Source: Prevotellaceae bacterium
Lineage (GTDB): Bacteria > Bacteroidota > Bacteroidia > Bacteroidales > UBA932
Assembly (NCBI GenBank): GCA_031289895.1
Contig: JAITOP010000152.1
Location: 1-5,417 of the forward strand
Reading direction: 5' to 3'
Length of the DNA stretch: 5,417 nucleotides
Under the pieces are notes generated by a model, which worked only from the letters and a program-made list of their open reading frames with translations, was not told the origin of the DNA and made no database searches. Shown piece after piece: positions 1-4,924 of the stretch. Numbering within the stretch: the first letter of the stretch is position 1; each line of letters opens with the position of its first letter. The position numbers and the translations under genes are program-made.

Positions 1-1052
1 TTCACCTCAAAAAGCCTGTTCCAATGTTTTCCGGTAACAAAAACGCGATTTTTTTTGGCATCGTAAGCAATGCCGTTCAGGCAATCTTCGGTTGTGGCGT
101 TGGGATATATTCCGCTTAAGTCTATTTCGCCAACAACTGCGCCACTTTCGGGATTTATCATCACAATTGTATTTGTTTGCCAAACGTTAGCCCAAATTAG
201 CCCGTCTATAAATTCAAGTTCGTTGAGCTGGCTTACGTTTCCTTTGTTGTTGCAGACTTCAATTCGGCGAATTTCTGCAAAATTATCGGGATTTACAAAA
301 CTTATGATTGTTGAACCGTTGCTCACTGCCAGCAGATTATCAACGGTTGTAACGCCCCAGCCTTCGTTGGTGTACGATATTGTAGAAATTTTTTCAAAAG
401 TATTTTTATCATATACAAAACATTGATGTTCTTGCCACGTAAGTTGATAAATTTTATCGCCCGAAAGTGTAATTCCTTCGCCAAAAAAATTATTGCTCAG
501 ATTTACCGTTTTCACCGCATTTCCGCTTGAAAGGTCAATTTTCATTAACGCCGATTTTCCGTACTGACCTGTGCCTTCGTACAAAAATTCTTCGTCAAAA
601 AATAAACCTTGTGTAAAAAATCCCGAATTGTGCGAATATTGTTTGACAACCGAACATTTATAATATTTAGGCGGCAGCGGAAAATATTTTAATGTACACG
701 CGGCATTTGCAACTTCTTTTCCGCCGGCTCGGATACTCAAACGCAAATATTTTCTGCCAACGTTGTTTTCGTTCATCGTCCACGTATAATTTGTTCCCGA
801 AAACCGCGCCACTTCTCGATTATTAACAAACAAAACAGTTGTATCGATAGTCAAACTGTCGGCTTTTATTTGATACGAAATATTTACTACATCGCCATAA
901 TTTACCTGTTGTCCGTTTTGCGGCGATATAATATTTACATCGTATTTTTCTGTTTTATCAGATTTTTCATTTTTAGTACTTTCCGTATGCCTGTTGTTTT
1001 TGCAAGCATAAATGTTTATAAAAAATAAACACAATAATAAATATTTCAACAT
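1..1052 (-). CDS. Glutaminyl-peptide cyclotransferase (glutamine cyclotransferase) lipoprotein, C-terminal end cut by window edge
   Basis: This reading frame is open from an ATG at 1052-1050 to the left edge, giving 350 residues without a stop. The N-terminus is a short lipoprotein signal (MLKYLLLCLFFINIYAC) with a lipobox-like IYAC and lipidated Cys17, so the protein should be anchored to a membrane facing the periplasm or cell surface. A low-complexity Lys/Glu/Thr linker (18-37) leads into a beta-rich, Ig-like region (about 38-125; ISPQNGQQV...). The catalytic domain follows from about 130. It carries the family signature FTQGL (146-150) and YEGTGQYGKS (158-167), then repeated propeller-like strands, and ends with NGIAYD and VTGKHWNRLFEV, the usual last motif. 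Only a few residues should therefore be missing. The plant/bacterial-type enzyme is a beta-propeller that converts N-terminal glutamine of peptides to pyroglutamate. The extra Ig-like domain is longer than the minimal family member and is common in Bacteroidota versions. The gene is divergent from pssA. The family call is firm; the physiological substrate is unknown. Confidence 0.9.
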   Translation of the reverse strand, partial: MLKYLLLCLFFINIYACKNNRHTESTKNEKSDKTEKYDVNIISPQNGQQVNYGDVVNISYQIKADSLTIDTTVLFVNNREVARFSGTNYTWTMNENNVGRKYLRLSIRAGGKEVANAACTLKYFPLPPKYYKCSVVKQYSHNSGFFTQGLFFDEEFLYEGTGQYGKSALMKIDLSSGNAVKTVNLSNNFFGEGITLSGDKIYQLTWQEHQCFVYDKNTFEKISTISYTNEGWGVTTVDNLLAVSNGSTIISFVNPDNFAEIRRIEVCNNKGNVSQLNELEFIDGLIWANVWQTNTIVMINPESGAVVGEIDLSGIYPNATTEDCLNGIAYDAKKNRVFVTGKHWNRLFEV

Positions 1053-1059
1053 ATTTTTG

Positions 1060-1067
1060 TAGTTTTG
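1060..1067 (+). promoter_or_regulatory. Putative -7 box (TAGTTTTG) for the pssA-purS operon
   Basis: TAGTTTTG fits TAnnTTTG exactly and lies 18 nt upstream of the first possible pssA ATG (1086) and 30 nt upstream of the second (1098). A second match, TATTTTTG at 1052-1059, directly abuts it and overlaps the start codon of the divergent gene. A transcript starting near 1073 would leave only about 12 nt before the 1086 ATG but about 25 nt before 1098. No clear -33 element is seen. Confidence 0.5.
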
Positions 1068-1070
1068 TAG

Positions 1071-1078
1071 CAAAGTTA
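1071..1078 (-). promoter_or_regulatory. Putative -7 box (TAACTTTG) for the glutaminyl cyclase gene
   Basis: Read on the minus strand, TAACTTTG matches the Bacteroidota -7 consensus TAnnTTTG exactly and lies 18 nt upstream of the cyclase ATG. Transcription would begin close to 1065, leaving a leader of about 12 nt. I see no convincing -33 TTTG at the expected spacing; that position falls inside the first codons of pssA. The match is direct, but activity is inferred. Confidence 0.5.
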
Positions 1079-1085
1079 AGAAAAA

Positions 1086-1835
1086 ATGTTTACAACGATG
1101 AAAAAAATAATACCCAATGCAATAACATCGCTCAACTTGTTGTCGGGCTGTATGGCATTAGTTTTTGTATTTAAAGATGATTTTATGACTGCCGCATATT
1201 TTTTACTGTTTGCTGTACTTTTCGATTTTTGCGATGGATTGTTTGCGCGTATTTTACATGCTTATTCAAAATTAGGATTGGAATTAGATTCATTGGCAGA
1301 TTTAATAAGTTTCGGTGTAGTGCCGGCTGCAATGCTGCACAGAGTTTTAGCCATATCAAATGACGATTTGCTTAAAATTCCGTTACTCGGGATTTTAATT
1401 TACGGATTTCCGTTTTTTATAGCAGTGTTTTCGGCGTTACGATTGGCAAAATTCAATATCGACGAACGACAGCACGACTCGTTTTTAGGATTGCCTACGC
1501 CTGCAAATGCTATATTTATTGTGGCAACAGTAATAGCAGCAAGCAAATATCAATTTATACACAATATTTTGTATAACGATATTTCAATAGTAATACTTAC
1601 AATCGTAATGTCGGCGTTGATGATATGCGAATTGCCAATGTTTTCGCTGAAAGTGAAATTTAATGAAACAGGCAAACAAATTTTAGATAAAAATATTACA
1701 CAAATAATGTTTTTGATAATATCGCTGATATTTATTATTCTGCTTGGTTTTGCGGGAATAAGTTTATCAATAATATTATACATTTTAATATCGACAGTAA
1801 AAACAATTTTAAAAAATAAAACAAATAAATTATGA
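1086..1835 (+). CDS. pssA: CDP-diacylglycerol--serine O-phosphatidyltransferase (phosphatidylserine synthase)
   Basis: This integral membrane enzyme joins CDP-diacylglycerol and L-serine to make phosphatidylserine, the precursor of phosphatidylethanolamine. The CDP-alcohol phosphatidyltransferase signature DG-x2-AR-x8-G-x3-D-x3-D is complete: Asp50-Gly51, Ala54-Arg55, Gly64, Asp68 and Asp72, the metal- and CDP-binding residues. FLGLPTPANA (133-142) is also typical of bacterial PssA. Hydrophobic segments lie around 15-30, 34-49, 97-120, 140-152, 165-182 and 204-236, and the protein ends in a Lys/Asn-rich tail. The length of 249 residues is normal for the Bacteroidota type. Two in-frame starts exist: ATG 1086 (MFTTMKK...) and ATG 1098 (MKKIIPNAITSLNLLSG...). 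The second matches where homologues usually begin and leaves a longer leader, so the true start may be 1098. The stop overlaps the purS start by 4 bp (ATGA). No phosphatidylserine decarboxylase gene is in the window, although the two often neighbour each other. Confidence 0.95.
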   Translation: MFTTMKKIIPNAITSLNLLSGCMALVFVFKDDFMTAAYFLLFAVLFDFCDGLFARILHAYSKLGLELDSLADLISFGVVPAAMLHRVLAISNDDLLKIPLLGILIYGFPFFIAVFSALRLAKFNIDERQHDSFLGLPTPANAIFIVATVIAASKYQFIHNILYNDISIVILTIVMSALMICELPMFSLKVKFNETGKQILDKNITQIMFLIISLIFIILLGFAGISLSIILYILISTVKTILKNKTNKL

Positions 1836-2086
1836 AATTTATATCCGAAATTGACGTAATGCCTCTTAAAGCATTGCTCAATCCGCAAGGAAAAGCCGTA
1901 ACAATGACATTGCACAACAATGGTTACAACGAAATTGAAAATGTGCGCATAGGCAAACACATTACACTCGAAATTGAAGCCGAAACAAAAGAAATTGCCG
2001 AAAAACGAGTGAAAGAAATTTGCGATAAACTTTTGCACAACCCAATTATGGAAGAATATCAATTTAAATTAGTGATTAATGATTAG
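1832..2086 (+). CDS. purS: Phosphoribosylformylglycinamidine synthase subunit PurS
   Basis: PurS is the small structural subunit of the three-part PurSQL FGAM synthase. It bridges the glutaminase PurQ and the synthetase PurL in the fourth step of de novo purine synthesis. The 84-residue length is typical. Family motifs are present in order: LNPQGKAV (16-23), a helix ending near GYNEIENVRIGKHI (31-44), the strand ITLEIEA (44-50), and LLHNPIMEEYQF (67-78). The start is fixed by the ATGA overlap with the pssA stop, which suggests translational coupling. No purQ or purL is seen here, so this purS is separated from its partners. Its last codons (Val-Ile-Asn-Asp) and TAG stop lie in the first copy of a 21-bp tandem repeat, so the C-terminal residues appear to be shaped by the repeat. 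The family call is firm. A combination with a lipid-synthesis gene is functionally unexplained. Confidence 0.93.
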   Translation: MKFISEIDVMPLKALLNPQGKAVTMTLHNNGYNEIENVRIGKHITLEIEAETKEIAEKRVKEICDKLLHNPIMEEYQFKLVIND

Positions 2087-2116
2087 AGGTTAATGATTAA
2101 TGATTAGAGGTTAATG
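2075..2116. repeat. 21-bp tandem repeat, two identical copies, starting inside the purS 3' end
   Basis: Copies at 2075-2095 and 2096-2116 are identical at all 21 positions (ATTAATGATTAGAGG followed by TTAATG). A third partial copy of the core TAATGATTAG lies at 2112-2121. The period is seven codons, so in the purS frame the TAG stop recurs in the second copy. Low-complexity TTAATGATTAA-type repeats of this kind occur between genes in Bacteroidota; I have no evidence for a function. Confidence 0.85.
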
Positions 2117-2146
2117 ATTAGGGACGATTAACCATTAATCATTAAC
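2089..2146. repeat. Inverted repeat with perfect 14-bp arms between purS and the dipeptidase gene
   Basis: GTTAATGATTAATG at 2089-2102 is the exact reverse complement of CATTAATCATTAAC at 2133-2146. Alternative pairings exist because the sequence is repetitive: GGTTAAT (2109-2115) can pair with ATTAACC (2127-2133) or with the second ATTAACC at 2148-2154. The arms are almost entirely A/T and no T run follows, so this is a poor intrinsic terminator. No TAnnTTTG box was seen between 2087 and 2175, so the promoter of the downstream gene is unclear and it may be read from upstream. Confidence 0.8.
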
Positions 2147-2175
2147 AATTAACCGCTATTAAAAAAAGCATCAAT

Positions 2176-3150
2176 ATGGAAAATAATTATAAAACAATTC
2201 ATCAGTTGGCGATACTTGTCGATTTGCACAACGATTATATGGAAGAACGTGTTCATCATCCCGAACATCGTTTATTCGGCAACAATAAACATCACACCGA
2301 TGTGGCGCGATTGAAAGAAGGCGGCGTAAACGTTCAGTTTTTTGTAATCTGGACGCGCCCCGACGAACACGAAAATCATTTTGTAAGAGCATTAGAACTT
2401 ATTGAGATTCTTAATAATGATATTGACGAATGTGGCGGCGAAATAAAACTTGTGAGCAATTACAACGATATTCTGGCAACAGTAAATAACGAAAAAATCG
2501 CTGCTGTATTGTGTCTCGAAGGCGGGCAACTTATTGGCGACAACATTGATAACATCAACATTCTTTATGCAAAAGGAATGCGCTATCTTACTCTTGCTTG
2601 GAACTACGGAACAGAATGGTGCGGCGGCGCAAACGATGATGACGGCAAAGGCTTATCGCAATTCGGAAAACAGGTTATCGACAGGCTCAATAAACTTGGC
2701 GTGATGACAGATGTTTCGCATGTAAATAAAAAATCGCTTGACGATGTTCTCAATTACACCGATGCCACTGTTATTGCAACACATTCGGGAGCGTACAACG
2801 TAAACAACTGTAAACGTAATTTGTGCGACGAGCATATCAAAGAAATCGCGCGGCGCGGCGGAGTTATTGGTTCGGTTTTTTATCCGTATTTTTTAAATAA
2901 TACCGATAAAGCCACAATTGCCGATGTAATGAATCACATCAATTACATCCGAAACCTCACGGGAAACGTTGATAGCATTGCGCTTGGCTCTGATTTTGAT
3001 GGAATTGATATAACGCCCGAAGGTTTAGAAAATGTTTCAAAATTTCCAAATCTCACCAAAGCCTTATTCGACAACGATTATACAGTCGAAGAAGTTAAAA
3101 AAATATTAGGTGAAAATGCTTTGAGAGTTTTCAAAAAGATTTGCGGATAA
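2176..3150 (+). CDS. Dipeptidase, peptidase family M19 (membrane/renal dipeptidase type), apparently cytoplasmic
   Basis: M19 enzymes are binuclear zinc hydrolases that cleave dipeptides, in some members those containing D-residues. The metal and substrate ligands can be followed in order: His18-x-Asp20 (DLHND), the bridging Glu115 (CLEGG), His182 (DVSH), His203 (ATHSG), Arg214-Asn215 and the GSDFDG motif (271-276). The stretches GLSQFGKQVIDRLNKLGV (159-176) and GLENVSKFPNLTKAL (about 282-296) match renal dipeptidase closely. The 324-residue length is slightly shorter than membrane-anchored relatives. There is no signal peptide or lipobox, so the enzyme should act in the cytoplasm, perhaps in peptide or peptidoglycan turnover (inference). 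The ATG at 2176 places the HxD motif close to the N-terminus, as expected. The next gene, an AraC-type regulator, begins 5 bp after the stop, which suggests an operon. The exact substrate cannot be told from sequence. Confidence 0.93.
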   Translation: MENNYKTIHQLAILVDLHNDYMEERVHHPEHRLFGNNKHHTDVARLKEGGVNVQFFVIWTRPDEHENHFVRALELIEILNNDIDECGGEIKLVSNYNDILATVNNEKIAAVLCLEGGQLIGDNIDNINILYAKGMRYLTLAWNYGTEWCGGANDDDGKGLSQFGKQVIDRLNKLGVMTDVSHVNKKSLDDVLNYTDATVIATHSGAYNVNNCKRNLCDEHIKEIARRGGVIGSVFYPYFLNNTDKATIADVMNHINYIRNLTGNVDSIALGSDFDGIDITPEGLENVSKFPNLTKALFDNDYTVEEVKKILGENALRVFKKICG

Positions 3151-3155
3151 AAACA

Positions 3156-3911
3156 ATGTACAGCGAACATCAACCTGACTTACGATTAACGCCGCTGGTA
3201 GAAGTGTATTGGATTGCGAGCGGCTATGTTGATTGTAGAAAATCATTCGGCATTTTGCCTGATGGTTGCGTAGATATTGTGTTTTCATTTGGCGATATGT
3301 CGGCTGAAAACGGATTAAAAAAATATTATCCGAATATTGCAGGAACAATGACTTCGGTTTTCGATGTGATTTTTGAAAAACAAGTGCAAATGTTCGGTAT
3401 TCGTTTTAAACCCGCAGCAATTACGGCTTTTACTCGCGTTCCTGTCGAAAATTTCACCAACCGCCGAGTAGATATGACATTGGTTGAAACCTTGTTTGAC
3501 AAACAGTTTTACGAAACTTTGCCCGAAAAAAAATCGGCGGAACAAATTATCGGTTACATGAATAATTATTTACTCGCCAAACGCTCTTCGATATTTCAAA
3601 TCGACAGCCAAATACTTTATTCCATAGATTTAATTAATAAATCAAACGGAATGTTAGCCATCGCAACGCTTGCTTCGGAAGTATGTATTGTTCAGCGGCA
3701 TTTCGAACGAAGATTTAAAAAATCGACAGGCATTTCACCAAAAACATTTGCTAAAATTGTAAAGTTAAAAAATGCCATAAAACAAATGAAAAACAATTCG
3801 CAAAAAAATCTTTTTTCAATAGCCATCGATTGCGGCTACTACGACCATAATCACATGATAAAAGATTTTCACGCGCTTACAGGAAATTCGCCCGCACATT
3901 TTCGATATTAA
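3156..3911 (+). CDS. AraC-family transcriptional regulator with DUF6597-type N-terminal domain
   Basis: The C-terminal part is a standard AraC/XylS double helix-turn-helix: LAIATLASEVCIVQRHFERR (167-186), with GISPKTFAKIVKLKNAI (192-208), then SIAIDCGYYDHNHMIKDFHA (221-240) and the closing TGNSPAHFR (242-250). The N-terminal part carries LPDGCVDIVFSFGD (34-47), GIRFKPAAITAF (81-92) and an FTNRRVDM segment (100-107), which recall the DUF6597 sensor domain found in many Bacteroidota AraC proteins. The ATG at 3156 was chosen because homologues begin with a short lead into a Y/P-rich segment. An in-frame TTG at 3141 would overlap the dipeptidase stop and is less likely. The gene is 251 codons long and lies 5 bp behind the dipeptidase gene. 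It may control that gene or the neighbouring operons, but ligand and targets are unknown. DUF6597 is assigned from memory of the motif. Confidence 0.9.
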   Translation: MYSEHQPDLRLTPLVEVYWIASGYVDCRKSFGILPDGCVDIVFSFGDMSAENGLKKYYPNIAGTMTSVFDVIFEKQVQMFGIRFKPAAITAFTRVPVENFTNRRVDMTLVETLFDKQFYETLPEKKSAEQIIGYMNNYLLAKRSSIFQIDSQILYSIDLINKSNGMLAIATLASEVCIVQRHFERRFKKSTGISPKTFAKIVKLKNAIKQMKNNSQKNLFSIAIDCGYYDHNHMIKDFHALTGNSPAHFRY

Positions 3912-3958
3912 GTAATGAAAAATAAATAAATTGTAAAAGATTGTTTTTATCAATAAGA

Positions 3959-3975
3959 GCAAGCCGTAGGTTTGC
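3959..3975. repeat. 17-nt hairpin repeat, copy 1
   Basis: GCAAGCCGTAGGTTTGC can fold as GCAAGCC / GTA loop / GGTTTGC, a 7-bp stem with one G-U pair on the RNA. An identical copy lies 52 bp downstream. Short GC-rich palindromes in pairs between genes resemble REP-type elements mobilised by IS200-like (RAYT) transposases. No transposase is present in this window. Confidence 0.75.
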
Positions 3976-4119
3976 ATCGCTTGGTAGAAAAAAGAACCAC
4001 CTTTCGTATTGCAAGCCGTAGGTTTGCGACCTCTGCTTTTGTTGGTGTCAGTTCTAACGGGCTGCCAAGTTGTCGTGGTATTTATAACTCTACCGAGCGA
4101 TAATCCCTACGTTTTTTTT
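3965..4119 (+). repeat. Fold-back element with 12-bp long-range stem and T8 end (MITE/REP-like repeat or structured RNA)
   Basis: ATCGCTTGGTAG (3976-3987) pairs with CTACCGAGCGAT (4090-4101) over 12 positions with a single G-U wobble. Outside it, CGTAGG (3965-3970) pairs with CCTACG (4106-4111). Inside it, AGAACCACC (3993-4001) pairs with GGTG-TCA-GTTCT (4044-4055), with a three-base bulge, and encloses the second 17-nt hairpin. AGTTGT (4068-4073) can pair with ATAACT (4084-4089) next to the main stem, giving a possible three-way junction. Eight T residues follow at 4112-4119. As DNA this looks like a short element with terminal inverted repeats; as RNA it could be a structured 3' end and terminator for the upstream dipeptidase-araC transcript. 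No target duplication is evident. The pairings are seen directly, but a function is not. Confidence 0.55.
4011..4027. repeat. 17-nt hairpin repeat, copy 2
   Basis: This is an exact copy of the sequence at 3959-3975. It sits inside the loop of the nested stem formed by 3993-4001 with 4044-4055. Both copies contain CGTAGG, which can alternatively pair with CCTACG at 4106-4111. Confidence 0.75.
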
Positions 4120-4130
4120 CATCCTTAAAT

Positions 4131-4200
4131 ATTTTTAGCCACGAATTACACTAATTAACACTAATATTTTTAGCCACGAATTACACGAATTAACACTAAT
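4131..4200. repeat. 35-bp tandem repeat, two copies (34 of 35 identical)
   Basis: Copies at 4131-4165 and 4166-4200 each begin ATTTTTAGCCACGAATTACA and differ only at position 22 (T versus G). Inside each unit a shorter motif of about 9 nt, (C)ACGAATT / CACTAATT / CACTAAT, recurs. The pair is roughly the reverse complement of the array at 4205-4317, so the whole block can fold on itself. Confidence 0.85.
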
Positions 4201-4204
4201 TATT

Positions 4205-4317
4205 TATTTATTCGTGTAAATTAGTGCAATTAGTGGCAAAATGTTTTTTCATTATTTATTCGTGTAAATTAGTGCAATTAGTGGCAAAATATTTTTTATT
4301 ATTTATTCGTGTAAATT
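4205..4317. repeat. 48-bp tandem array, two full copies and a truncated third, inverted relative to 4131-4200
   Basis: Units start at 4205, 4253 and 4300 with TATTTATTCGTGTAAATT. The first is 48 bp and the second 47 bp. The third diverges after 4317, where TAGTGC is replaced by CAGGGA. Each full unit holds three near-copies of AATT(A/C)GTGN, ending AGTGGCAAAAT. The array is close to the reverse complement of the 35-bp units: about four mismatches in 28 positions against the first unit. It could form a large hairpin about the centre near 4203. Similar CACGAATTACACGAATT repeats are familiar between genes in Bacteroidota, but I cannot confirm copy number here. Confidence 0.8.
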
Positions 4318-4344
4318 CAGGGAATTTGTACATTTCACCAACAT

Positions 4345-4367
4345 AAAGTCCCCATCGGGATTTTTTT
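4345..4367 (+). terminator. Hairpin followed by a T run, terminator-like
   Basis: AAAGTCCC (4345-4352) pairs with GGGATTTT (4357-4364) around a CATC loop, 8 bp with one G-U pair, and the T run continues to 4367. The form is that of a small intrinsic terminator reading rightward. No gene ends nearby (the last stop is at 3911), so it may instead be another short repeat or may insulate the next operon from read-through. Confidence 0.4.
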
Positions 4368-4416
4368 GTCATCTGCTATATTTTGTTTATTTTTCATCAC
4401 AAAAAAGTCGTTTTTT

Positions 4417-4445
4417 TACACCTGATAAATGATTTATTTGGTGTA
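4417..4445. promoter_or_regulatory. 29-bp near-perfect palindrome, probable operator for the VOC-mmcQ operon
   Basis: Arms TACACCTGATAAAT (4417-4430) and ATTTATTTGGTGTA (4432-4445) are symmetric around G4431. Twelve of 14 positions pair; the exceptions are two inner bases on each side. The right edge shares its TA with the -7 box at 4444-4451, so a dimer bound here should block RNA polymerase. A terminator reading (stem followed by T5) is possible but less likely, because the stem is mostly A/T and a start codon follows within 30 bp. The binding protein is unknown. Confidence 0.6.
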
Positions 4446-4451
4446 TTTTTG
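4444..4451 (+). promoter_or_regulatory. Putative -7 box (TATTTTTG) for the VOC-mmcQ operon
   Basis: TATTTTTG matches TAnnTTTG exactly and lies 23 nt before the ATG at 4475, a usual distance for Bacteroidota leaders. No clear TTTG -33 element is present at the expected spacing; that position is occupied by the left arm of the palindrome. Confidence 0.55.
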
Positions 4452-4474
4452 CAAAAAAATAAAATTTATATACA

Positions 4475-4921
4475 ATGAAAATAACAAAAATTACTCCGAA
4501 TTTTGCGGTTGCCGATGTTAAGCAAACCGTTAGTTTTTATCAGGATATTTTAGGATTTAACCTGATTATGGCTGTTCCCGAAACACAGGACGGCGTTGAC
4601 CAACAATTGGCAGACAACAAAGAATATGTTTCTGCAATGGTTGTAAAAGATAATGTTGAATTTTTTTTTCAACGTATCGATTCGTTTAAAAATGATACTG
4701 CGTTTGAAAACTTGTTTCAATCTGTGTTTGCACAACAACAACCGGTTGGCGCAAGCGTATCATTTTATATGTATGTTGAAGATATTGAAAGCCTTTACAA
4801 CTATGTAAAAAGCAAAAACGCAGAAACTACCGAAATACATACAACGTGGTATGGTATGCGCGAATTTTATATGAAAGACAACAACGGTTACGTTCTCGGA
4901 TTTGCCGAAAAACAAGCATAA
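4475..4921 (+). CDS. VOC-superfamily protein (glyoxalase/bleomycin-resistance fold)
   Basis: This 148-residue protein has the paired beta-alpha-beta-beta-beta layout of the vicinal oxygen chelate superfamily. The first half runs ITPNFAVADVKQTVSFYQDILGFNLI (6-31), with the usual V-x-D...S-x-x-FY-x-x-x-LGF pattern. The second half starts with ASVSFYMYVEDIESLYNYVK (93-112) and ends in MREFYMKDNNGYVLGFAE (128-145), the hallmark REFY-x-x-D-x-x-GY-x-LGFAE. Glu144 sits where a metal ligand or catalytic Glu is found in enzymes of the family. The first strand has Asn9-Phe10 and no His, so a glyoxalase I activity is not supported. Drug binding, or an uncharacterised lyase or dioxygenase role, remains open. 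A T9 run at 4661-4669 encodes Phe-Phe-Phe. The gene is preceded by its own -7 box and palindrome, and lies 3 bp ahead of an MmcQ/YjbR gene. The fold is firm, but the function is unknown. Confidence 0.9.
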   Translation: MKITKITPNFAVADVKQTVSFYQDILGFNLIMAVPETQDGVDQQLADNKEYVSAMVVKDNVEFFFQRIDSFKNDTAFENLFQSVFAQQQPVGASVSFYMYVEDIESLYNYVKSKNAETTEIHTTWYGMREFYMKDNNGYVLGFAEKQA

Positions 4922-4924
4922 AAC

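Larger units (their letters stand above)
3912..4474. other. 563-bp gene-free interval packed with repeats and dyads
   Basis: No supportable coding region lies here in either direction. In order it holds an AT-rich lead (3912-3958), a fold-back element with two 17-nt hairpins and a T8 end (3959-4119), a 35-bp tandem pair (4131-4200), a 48-bp tandem array largely complementary to it (4205-4317), a hairpin with a T run (4345-4367), and a palindrome plus -7 box (4417-4451) for the next gene. The segment 3959-4111 is visibly richer in G+C than the flanking intergenic DNA. The interval looks like a site where several mobile or replicating short repeats have accumulated. Confidence 0.8.

Noticed and set aside
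70..426. Plus-strand open frame of 118 codons
   Set aside because: It lies antisense to the glutaminyl cyclase gene, whose minus-strand translation carries clear family motifs through this stretch.
1550..2062. Minus-strand open frame opposite pssA and purS
   Set aside because: Its translation is rich in Phe, Ile and Cys without domain motifs, and both sense genes are firmly identified.
2075..2154. Intrinsic terminator after purS
   Set aside because: The arms are nearly pure A/T and no T run follows the 3' arm, so termination is not supported.
3141..3155. TTG start for the AraC gene
   Set aside because: It overlaps the dipeptidase stop and adds only five residues (MRIKT); the ATG at 3156 fits the family start and usual operon spacing.
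4131..4317. CRISPR array
   Set aside because: The units are directly abutting and inverted to one another, with no unique spacers of constant length and no cas genes.
3912..4474. tRNA, rRNA or known riboswitch in the large gap
   Set aside because: I found no cloverleaf with a T-loop GTTCRA pattern in the right place and no recognisable riboswitch core; the stems seen do not match a family I know.
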